This document shows, piece by piece, positions 1 to 5,661 of a DNA stretch of 7,132 nt (position 1 is the stretch's first letter; each line of letters begins with the position of its first letter). Source of the DNA: Candidatus Aminicenantota bacterium (lineage in GTDB: Bacteria; Acidobacteriota; Aminicenantia; S016-38); contig JAMOUL010000259.1 in assembly GCA_027062035.1 (NCBI GenBank), forward strand, positions 1 to 7,132. The letters run 5' to 3'. A program made the translations under genes and the position numbers. The notes beneath the pieces are model-generated. The model had not been told where the DNA came from and did not search any database. It saw only the letters and a program-made list of their open reading frames with translations.

Positions 1-468
1 TTCTATTTCTTCATAGGAAAGGGAAAAAAGCACAATGGGCACAATCTTTATTGCGGGATTCATGTGCTGAAGAAAGGGAACCTGAACTTCCACAGAGTGT
101 TCCCTGAGATGAGCCAGCTCATCTTCCTGAAGCACAGAGGAAGAATTTAGGATGGCAGCTGCCAGGGTTTCATCTATTTTAACGCTACCAAGCGGGGTTT
201 CCCAGTACCCTTCAGTCATAATGGACCCCCTGGTTCCGAGTCCTGTATGGTTGGGACCCATAATTATTGCCACATCTGGAGTTATTACAGAAGAATAAAC
301 AGCAGCAGCCACTTTGCCTGAATAAATATATCCTGCATGAGGTACCATTACTCCCTTTGCATCATAGAGTTTTTTGGGAGTTATATCCATAGCCTGTTCC
401 AGCCATCCCATAAGAGATTCCCTGTCAGCCGGATAAAAAATACCGGCCACAGCAGGTTTCCTCCTCAT
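1..468 (-). CDS. AmmeMemoRadiSam system protein B (MEMO1 family), N-terminal part
   Basis: The reading frame stays open from the ATG at 468-466 to the left edge, giving 156 codons; the family is usually about 260-300 residues, so the C-terminal part lies outside the window. The N-terminus reads MRRKPAVAGIFYPAD and is followed by VPHAGYIYSG (42-51), GPNHTGLG (71-78), YWETPLG (88-94) and EHSVEVQVPFLQ (123-134), all hallmarks of the MEMO1 family. His44, His74 and His124 lie in the family's conserved pocket motifs; human MEMO1 is reported to bind metal with pocket His and Cys residues, and the Cys region would lie past the edge. In bacteria and archaea this protein is commonly encoded with an AMMECR1-like protein A and a radical SAM protein; neither is in this window. 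The biochemical role of the bacterial system is not something I can state. The ATG overlaps the stop of the preceding gene (ATGA), and a strong Shine-Dalgarno sequence (482-475) fixes the start. Confidence 0.93.
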   Translation of the reverse strand, partial: MRRKPAVAGIFYPADRESLMGWLEQAMDITPKKLYDAKGVMVPHAGYIYSGKVAAAVYSSVITPDVAIIMGPNHTGLGTRGSIMTEGYWETPLGSVKIDETLAAAILNSSSVLQEDELAHLREHSVEVQVPFLQHMNPAIKIVPIVLFSLSYEEIE

Positions 469-3089
469 TTTTCCCACCTCCTTTTTATATATTTATTAAA
501 ACCGGAATAGAAGTATTTTTTAAATGGATTTCGTCTTTCCCCCAATCCAACCGGGAAGAGAAATCCGCTAATTCCTATTACAGGAACCCATTTTCCTTCA
601 TCCAGCCTGTAAGCAGCCCCTGCCATGGGATATATTTTTAATAATCCGTGATAGGCAGAGACCTCCATCGAAAGGAATGCGCCTATGGATTGTTTACTCA
701 CCATGGCGTCAGAAAAGGATTCTGAGAAAATGGAAGTGTATAATCCGTCAAAGAATATATGGGGATTTGCAATTCCCTTACGAATATTCAGGAGTCGGAG
801 ACTTGCCTCTCCGTAGAGTAAAAGGCCCTTTGTGCTGGTAATGGTACCCCAGGAGCGTGTATTGAAATTTATTCCATCGGGATTTTCCGGGTCAAATCCA
901 TAATATGCGTTCAATAAAATTCCAGACCTTCTGGAAAGTGGAAATAGCGTTCCGATTTCCAGAAAGTAGCCCCTCCGGTTTAAAGAACTTCCGAGTTCTT
1001 TATCCTCTATATGAAGTTCCGGGCGAAGATACAGGTGAAATCCGTTGGTCCTGTCGGCAAAAAAGACGTCGGTGCTTAGTGAAACGGAGGTTCTTCTGGC
1101 ATCCTTCAGCCTATCACCAAAGTCAATATTGAAGTACAGACTTCTCAGGAATTTTCTTCCTGACTTAAAAGCAGGTGTTGATAGACCCAGTATAAGATCC
1201 GTTTCCCTTCCGGTCTCAAGGGTCAGGCTGAATATAAATGGGCTCAGGGAAAAGGAGTAAAGATTGAAGCTTGCCACCGGGTTATTTTCCTCGTCAACGC
1301 CCGCGCTCAGAAGGTAAAAATTCTCATCCCTGGCATCGTGTCCAAAAACATTCAGATTGAGGTTTTTGTTCTCGTCCTCTGACAGGAAATAAAGATCAGG
1401 GATGAGAAGGGAAAGGAAATTATATGGAAGAGATGCCCTTCTAAATTCCGGGATCTCCACATCCTTCGATGCTGTTTCTGTTTCCCATTTTTGAAGAACC
1501 TTTTCAGTTGAGGCTTTGAATATTACCTTCTTTCCGGAAGAAAGCCCGATGCAAAAAACTTCCCCCCTTAGCAGATTGGGATCTTTGCAGAACTGAGTTT
1601 CTGCGATGTTGTAAAAATTGGACCCATCCCAAAGATAGGGTTTCCACTGGCCTTCCGGATTTGCAGAAAAGATCAACCCCTCACTGCTCCATCTCAGATT
1701 GGTTTCCGTAAAGGGAGTATTTGTAATTCTTTTCAGGCTTCCTTTCTCGAATAGATAAAGATCGCTTCCCTCACCATCCTTTCTTGCCCCCACAGCTATT
1801 TTATTTCCCCATGCAATATCGTATATTTCAAGAGCTTCCGAGGCGAAAATGGTTTTACCCTTTCCTGTAATAAGATCAACAAGCATAAGCTTTGAACCGC
1901 AGCAACCCATGGGGGCAGAGTAGATGAGCCTGTTTCCCTTTACAGCAAAGGCCTTTATAAGGCCTCTTAATACCTTCCTTTTCTCTTTTGTTTCCAGATT
2001 TAGTTCTATTATTTCCCTTACCTCACCGTATCCCTGATTGATTCTGTTTTTAAATCCTCTTCCTGCCTCGGGCCGGACATAATAAAGGTTTTTCCCCTGA
2101 AACCTGAGGGGTAAAACTACCGGGTCAGAGACAAGTTTACGTGTCTTCCCTGTTTTCGGATTATATTCAAGGATTTTGTAGGTGGGGATGTAAAAATAAG
2201 GGAAGGGTAATTTTACAGAAAGGGCTGAAATATATAGTTTTCCGTTATTCTGTCCCAGCCATAATATATCGTCCGAAGAAAATAGGTAATTGAGTTTTGT
2301 GCTCTGCGAGTTCTTTATGGAAAATTCCTTATATAGATGGGATAAGCCATATCCGAAGGCTTTTTTATAAGCGCCTGGTGAAATTCCCAGTATTTGTATG
2401 AGCGAGGAACTGTAGGTGTTGATATAACGGGTAAGGGATTCTTCTCCATGACTTTCAGCGAGAAATTTAGTAAATTCTCCTCCGTAGATATATCTCATGG
2501 AATAGAAGGGATAAACCGTGGGCTCTCCCATGAGAAATGAAAGATCAAAGGGGGTGGTGCTCCGCAGGTATGCTTCATAGAAGCCTTCGTTCAGCCTCCC
2601 CTCAAAAGGTACAAGGGTTGATTCGGAATAAACTGCTATTCCTTCAATCATGAATTCCGGGAGAAAAAGATTGGGTAGAAAAGCCCTTCCTATTGCCCAC
2701 CTTATAAGACGAGGGGTGCCCTCTGCCCTTGAAAGATGAGCGGCATGGGTAAATTCGTGAATTGATACCTGTCGCCACCAGCTTCTCATGGCTCCAAATT
2801 CCGGTGAGGGATAGGGTGAAGAAGTATAAAGGTGAATGGAAGGGACAAAGGGGTCGGTAAAGCCGTTGCTGGAAAGTCCCATATCCTGTATGACCACAAT
2901 GGTTTTAAGTCCGGGATTTCCTGTAAGCGTGCTGACCCTATGATAGTACTTTTCTAAATAACCAAGAGCCTTCAGAGCCTCCCCCTCCCTGCCCGGGGGG
3001 AAGTATATTATAAAATGCCGGGTTTCAAAGCCTTCCCAGGCCAGGAGGGGAAGAAACAACAAAAGGGCGACAAAGGCTTTTTTTATCAC
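465..3089 (-). CDS. Secreted gluzincin-like metallopeptidase with TolB-like beta-propeller and outer-membrane-barrel-like C-terminus
   Basis: This is an 874-residue protein. Residues 1-17 form a signal peptide (positive MIKK, hydrophobic core, probable signal peptidase I cut after LLA17). Residues about 20-260 look like a peptidase MA (gluzincin) domain: HEFTH at 111-115 is the HExxH zinc motif, and Glu149 in LPEFMIEGIAVYSE (143-156) is the likely third zinc ligand. Residues about 265-545 show repeating beta-rich blocks (for example KILEYNPKTGKTRKL, LYLFEKGSLKRITNTPF) typical of TolB-like propellers. From about 553 (a LPYNFLSLLIPDLYF linker motif) to about 850 the chain alternates polar and hydrophobic residues with many aromatics, as in surface-antigen-like outer-membrane barrels. 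The tail (851-874) is basic instead of ending in a terminal aromatic. The start is GTG (3089-3087), inside a GTGA overlap with the dehydrogenase stop; an in-frame TGA at 3098-3096 excludes an upstream start. Proteins of this layout occur in several bacterial phyla without a known substrate. The peptidase motif is clear, the propeller fairly clear, and the barrel inferred from composition. Confidence 0.85.
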   Translation of the reverse strand: MIKKAFVALLLFLPLLAWEGFETRHFIIYFPPGREGEALKALGYLEKYYHRVSTLTGNPGLKTIVVIQDMGLSSNGFTDPFVPSIHLYTSSPYPSPEFGAMRSWWRQVSIHEFTHAAHLSRAEGTPRLIRWAIGRAFLPNLFLPEFMIEGIAVYSESTLVPFEGRLNEGFYEAYLRSTTPFDLSFLMGEPTVYPFYSMRYIYGGEFTKFLAESHGEESLTRYINTYSSSLIQILGISPGAYKKAFGYGLSHLYKEFSIKNSQSTKLNYLFSSDDILWLGQNNGKLYISALSVKLPFPYFYIPTYKILEYNPKTGKTRKLVSDPVVLPLRFQGKNLYYVRPEAGRGFKNRINQGYGEVREIIELNLETKEKRKVLRGLIKAFAVKGNRLIYSAPMGCCGSKLMLVDLITGKGKTIFASEALEIYDIAWGNKIAVGARKDGEGSDLYLFEKGSLKRITNTPFTETNLRWSSEGLIFSANPEGQWKPYLWDGSNFYNIAETQFCKDPNLLRGEVFCIGLSSGKKVIFKASTEKVLQKWETETASKDVEIPEFRRASLPYNFLSLLIPDLYFLSEDENKNLNLNVFGHDARDENFYLLSAGVDEENNPVASFNLYSFSLSPFIFSLTLETGRETDLILGLSTPAFKSGRKFLRSLYFNIDFGDRLKDARRTSVSLSTDVFFADRTNGFHLYLRPELHIEDKELGSSLNRRGYFLEIGTLFPLSRRSGILLNAYYGFDPENPDGINFNTRSWGTITSTKGLLLYGEASLRLLNIRKGIANPHIFFDGLYTSIFSESFSDAMVSKQSIGAFLSMEVSAYHGLLKIYPMAGAAYRLDEGKWVPVIGISGFLFPVGLGERRNPFKKYFYSGFNKYIKRRWEK
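475..482 (-). promoter_or_regulatory. Ribosome binding site of the MEMO1-family gene
   Basis: On the minus strand AGGAGGTG ends several bases before the ATG at 468-466, leaving 8 bases between GGAGG and the start codon. It lies inside the last codons of the upstream peptidase-like gene. It supports the ATG that overlaps the upstream TGA and suggests this gene can be initiated independently of coupling. Confidence 0.8.
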
Positions 3090-4636
3090 AACCTCTCAGA
3101 AATGGATTTACCCTGCATAAAGAGGAGCAGATAATCCCTTCCTCCTGCCTTGGAGTCGGTTCCGCTCATATTGAAGCCACCAAATGGGTGGACACCCACA
3201 AGGGCTCCTGTACACTTTCTGTTTATGTAAAGGTTCCCTACATGGAAGAGTTTTTTGGCCTTTTCTATCTTCCTGCGGTCATTGGTATAGACAGCGCCGG
3301 TAAGTCCATAGATGGTGCCGTTGGCAATCCTGATAGCATCATCAAAGTCCCTGGCCTTGATTACAGAGAGAACAGGTCCAAAGATCTCTTCCTGAGCTAT
3401 CCTTGCGTTTTCCGGAACATCTATAAAGATGGTGGGCTCAATGTAAAATCCATTTCCACCCGCCTTGTTTCCTCCAACGACCAGTTTCCCTTCGTTCTTT
3501 CCTATTTCTATATAAGCAAGAATTTTGGTCTCTGCAGCCTGGTTGATGACAGGGCCTACTGGATAGTTCTCGTCTGCAGGTCCTACCTTAAGCTGTTTTG
3601 TCTTTTCCACTACGAGTTCTATGAGTTTGTCATATATAGGTTCGACAGCTATAAGCCTTGAACCTGCAGAGCATTTCTGACCCTGATATCCATATGCTGA
3701 AGCCACAACCCCTGCTGCGGCTGCTTCAAGGTCAGCGTCTTCCGCCACAACAATTGGGTCCTTTCCTCCCATTTCTGCGATTACCCTCTTTATCCAGATC
3801 TGTCCGGGTACCGTTTTTGCGGCAAGTTCATTTATCTTAAGACCAACGTCCTTGGATCCTGTAAAGGCTATCATCCTTGTTTTGGGATGTGTGACCAGAT
3901 AATTTCCAGCTATGGAACCAGGTCCTGTAATGAGATTAAGCACTCCCTTTGGCAGACCCACTTCTTCCATGAGCTCCACAAACCTTGTGGCAATAGCAGG
4001 AGCGTCGGAAGCGGGTTTAAGAACAACGGTATTTCCTGTAACAATAGCGGCAGTTGTCATTCCAAGAAGAATGGCCAGGGGGAAGTTCCATGGAGGAATT
4101 ACAACTACAGGACCAAGGGGAATGTAATAATATTCGTTGTATTCTGGAGGATAAGGGGTGAGGGGCTGATTTCCTGCGAGACGAAGCATTTCCCTGGAGT
4201 AGAATTCGAGGTAATCTATCGCCTCGGCAACATCTCCGTCTGCCTCTGCCCAGTTCTTACCAACTTCGTGGACCATCCATGCAGCGAACTCGAATTTTCT
4301 CTCCCTGAGTCTTTTAGCAGCCCTGAGAAGAATGGCGGCCCTTTCTTCGGCAGGATAAAATCTCCATTCTTCAAAGGCTCTTGTTGCAGCCTCAAGGGCT
4401 CGTTCTGCATCCTTCTCGTTTCCCTTCTGATACTCGCCTACAATTTCGTCCTTTTTGGAGGGGTTTATTGACACAAAGGTCTCGCCGGATGAGCTTTCCA
4501 CCCATTCTCCATCAATGTAAAGTTTTCCCTTATCTGGAAAAGATGCTCTTACCTTTTTTAATGCCTCTTCCATTTTCTTTTTGTTTTCTGGAACTGAAAA
4601 ATCTGTAAAGGGTTCGTTTTTAAATTCCGGTAACAT
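3086..4636 (-). CDS. rocA: 1-pyrroline-5-carboxylate dehydrogenase (L-glutamate gamma-semialdehyde dehydrogenase), RocA type
   Basis: This cytoplasmic NAD(P)-dependent aldehyde dehydrogenase oxidises glutamate-5-semialdehyde (in equilibrium with pyrroline-5-carboxylate) to glutamate, the last step of proline and of arginine/ornithine breakdown. The length, 516 residues, is that of the stand-alone RocA/Thermus enzyme. Visible residues are PPWNFP with Asn184, LKPAS with Lys207, FTGSKDVG (258-265), the general base Glu288 in AEMGGKDP, the nucleophile Cys322 in GQKCSAGSR, and EEIFGP (416-421). The C-terminal signature NRKCTGALVG (472-481) and PFGGFNMSGTDSKAGG (484-499) is specific to this subfamily; Gly477 and Ala478 occupy the aldehyde-anchor positions. 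The ATG at 4636-4634 is preceded by AGGAGGT (4647-4641). It is the first gene of the minus-strand operon and overlaps the peptidase-like gene by four bases. No proline dehydrogenase is present in the window, so the semialdehyde could come from proline or from ornithine. The family call is very secure. Confidence 0.95.
   Translation of the reverse strand: MLPEFKNEPFTDFSVPENKKKMEEALKKVRASFPDKGKLYIDGEWVESSSGETFVSINPSKKDEIVGEYQKGNEKDAERALEAATRAFEEWRFYPAEERAAILLRAAKRLRERKFEFAAWMVHEVGKNWAEADGDVAEAIDYLEFYSREMLRLAGNQPLTPYPPEYNEYYYIPLGPVVVIPPWNFPLAILLGMTTAAIVTGNTVVLKPASDAPAIATRFVELMEEVGLPKGVLNLITGPGSIAGNYLVTHPKTRMIAFTGSKDVGLKINELAAKTVPGQIWIKRVIAEMGGKDPIVVAEDADLEAAAAGVVASAYGYQGQKCSAGSRLIAVEPIYDKLIELVVEKTKQLKVGPADENYPVGPVINQAAETKILAYIEIGKNEGKLVVGGNKAGGNGFYIEPTIFIDVPENARIAQEEIFGPVLSVIKARDFDDAIRIANGTIYGLTGAVYTNDRRKIEKAKKLFHVGNLYINRKCTGALVGVHPFGGFNMSGTDSKAGGRDYLLLFMQGKSISERL
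3092..3097 (-). promoter_or_regulatory. Close-spaced ribosome binding site of the peptidase-like gene
   Basis: On the minus strand GAGAGG lies only two bases before the GTG start at 3089-3087, shorter than the usual 5-9 bases. No other start is plausible in frame before the signal peptide, because TGA at 3098-3096 blocks upstream starts. The start therefore probably depends on ribosomes that terminate at the overlapping TGA of the dehydrogenase gene. Confidence 0.5.
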
Positions 4637-4640
4637 TTCT

Positions 4641-4647
4641 ACCTCCT
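4641..4647 (-). promoter_or_regulatory. Ribosome binding site of the RocA-type gene
   Basis: On the minus strand AGGAGGT lies 5 bases (counted from GGAGG) before the ATG at 4636-4634. This is a near-perfect Shine-Dalgarno sequence, and it contrasts with the plus-strand gene starting at 4711, which has none. Confidence 0.8.
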
Positions 4648-4669
4648 TTTATAAAATTTCCTTAAATTC

Positions 4670-4678
4670 AATATACCA
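4670..4678 (-). promoter_or_regulatory. Candidate extended -10 promoter for the minus-strand operon
   Basis: On the minus strand TGG followed by TATATT (4678-4670) fits an extended -10 element (TGnTATAAT, one mismatch in the hexamer). No good -35 hexamer is seen at the usual distance, which is tolerated by extended -10 promoters. Transcription would begin near 4663, giving a leader of about 26 bases that contains the Shine-Dalgarno sequence. This is the best candidate in the 74-base divergent region, but it is AT-rich and the call rests on sequence match alone. Confidence 0.45.
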
Positions 4679-4696
4679 TTTTTTCTTAATACCTTC

Positions 4697-4702
4697 TATA
4701 AT
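4697..4702 (+). promoter_or_regulatory. -10 box directly before the flippase-like gene (probable leaderless start)
   Basis: A perfect TATAAT ends 8 bases before the ATG at 4711. With the usual distance from the -10 box, transcription would start at about 4709-4711, on or within two bases of the start codon. The -35 region (about 4674-4679) is weak. No Shine-Dalgarno sequence is present upstream of the ATG, which agrees with a leaderless or nearly leaderless message. Confidence 0.6.
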
Positions 4703-4710
4703 TAAATAGA

Positions 4711-5661
4711 ATGAAGAAGTTGTCCCTTTTTCTATCAATTTTGATCTCTGCTATCTTCCTTTATCTTTCCTTTTCTAATTTTAATTTTCAGGAAACCCTC
4801 AACTATATGAAGCACACAAGGGTGGAATATATAGTTCTTGCAACCATTATCTTTGTTTTTTCCTTTTTCCTGAGGGGGATAAGATGGAAAATTCTTCTTC
4901 AGAATAGCGGGGATATAAGCATAAAGACTGCAACGTCCAACATTTTTATAGGCCAGATGGGGAACAACATCCTTCCCTGGAGGATGGGGGATCTCTGGCG
5001 GGTTATAATGCTGAAAAGGCAGAACAGGGTTTCAATGGTGTCCTCCGGTGCGAGTCTGGGAACTGAGAGACTTTATGATGGCATTACAATAGTCATTCTG
5101 GGGATAATAAGCAGTTCCATCTATTCTATCCACATGAGGATGTTGAAATTGCTTTATATCCTGGGGGGAGTCATTCTGGGGATAATATTGCTTCTGTGGT
5201 TGTTCTTTAAGTTCTTCGGTGAAAAAGAGGGAAAATTTATAAAAAATCTTTTGAGTGGCATTTCCACCCTCAAGGATCCGGTGAAGTTTTTATACCTTAT
5301 AGGTTTTTCCCTGGTAATATGGAGTGTGGAAAGTTTGTCCTTCTATTACTTTTTCCTCTCTTCAGGATTCAAACTCAGCATACTCCAGGTGTTTTTTGTG
5401 GTTTTTTCCCTCAATCTTGCCCTCCTTATCCCTGCTGCTCCTGCCAGCCTCGGAACCTTTGAGTACGCCATAGTATTTTCATGCAAACTTTTTCACATTC
5501 CGAAATCCGCTGCCCTTTCCCTGGCTCTAACCATTCACTTCATGAGGTTTCTCTCCATTAACCTTGTGGCCATCATTTTCATGCTCCTTCTGGGGATAAA
5601 GTTCAAGCGGGAGATTAAGGAGTTAGAGGAAGCAGCCAATGTGCAGGATGAAACTGCTTGA
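4711..5661 (+). CDS. Flippase-like integral membrane protein (lysylphosphatidylglycerol synthase TM-domain / AglD family)
   Basis: This 316-residue inner-membrane protein has about seven or eight hydrophobic segments (roughly 1-20, 40-55, 122-138, 147-169, 192-216, 224-242, 264-278, 281-297). It carries the signatures of the family that includes the membrane half of MprF and archaeal AglD: FFLRGIRWKILL (52-63), NNILPWRMGDLWR (85-97), SLGTERLYD (115-123) and PAAPASLGTFEYA (240-252). Members are thought to move or handle lipids or lipid-linked sugars, but the substrate here cannot be read from sequence. It lacks the cytoplasmic aminoacyl-transferase half of MprF, so it is unlikely to make lysyl-phosphatidylglycerol alone. 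It is the first gene of a plus-strand unit and overlaps the aminotransferase gene by 23 bases, so the two are probably co-transcribed. The first ATG has no Shine-Dalgarno sequence but lies just after a -10 box; the next in-frame Met (residue 33) would remove the first membrane helix. Confidence 0.88.
   Translation: MKKLSLFLSILISAIFLYLSFSNFNFQETLNYMKHTRVEYIVLATIIFVFSFFLRGIRWKILLQNSGDISIKTATSNIFIGQMGNNILPWRMGDLWRVIMLKRQNRVSMVSSGASLGTERLYDGITIVILGIISSSIYSIHMRMLKLLYILGGVILGIILLLWLFFKFFGEKEGKFIKNLLSGISTLKDPVKFLYLIGFSLVIWSVESLSFYYFFLSSGFKLSILQVFFVVFSLNLALLIPAAPASLGTFEYAIVFSCKLFHIPKSAALSLALTIHFMRFLSINLVAIIFMLLLGIKFKREIKELEEAANVQDETA
5091..5187 (+). repeat. 19-base direct repeat inside the flippase-like gene
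   Basis: The sequence AGTCATTCTGGGGATAATA occurs exactly at 5091-5109 and again at 5169-5187. The offset is 78 bases, a multiple of three, and both copies are read in the same frame to give VILGII within two successive membrane helices. A shortened third copy (TTCTGGGGATAA) lies near 5587. It may be a small internal duplication or a result of helix composition and codon bias. Confidence 0.7.
5625..5630 (+). promoter_or_regulatory. Ribosome binding site of the aminotransferase gene
   Basis: AGAGGA lies 8 bases before the ATG at 5639, within the last codons of the flippase-like gene. A second in-frame ATG at 5648 has no comparable site at proper spacing, so the 5639 start is preferred. Confidence 0.6.

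Noticed and set aside
905..1260. Two short plus-strand open frames inside the peptidase-like gene
   Set aside because: Both are antisense to the barrel-coding part and show no domain, signal peptide or supporting context.
3188..3661. Open frame of 157 codons on the plus strand
   Set aside because: It lies wholly antisense to the well-supported dehydrogenase gene, has no recognisable domain, and its composition is what the reverse complement of a coding sequence gives.
3887..4471. Open frame of 194 codons on the plus strand
   Set aside because: It is antisense to the N-terminal half of the dehydrogenase, Cys- and Ser-rich without any motif, and has no promoter of its own.
4655..4668. AT-rich inverted repeat (AATTT, 4-base gap, AAATT) near the minus-strand transcription start, considered as an operator
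   Set aside because: The arms are five A/T bases only, which is expected by chance in such AT-rich DNA.
4711..5661. Full MprF lysylphosphatidylglycerol synthase
   Set aside because: Only the membrane flippase-like part is present; the C-terminal aminoacyl-transferase domain is missing at 316 residues and is not encoded next to it.
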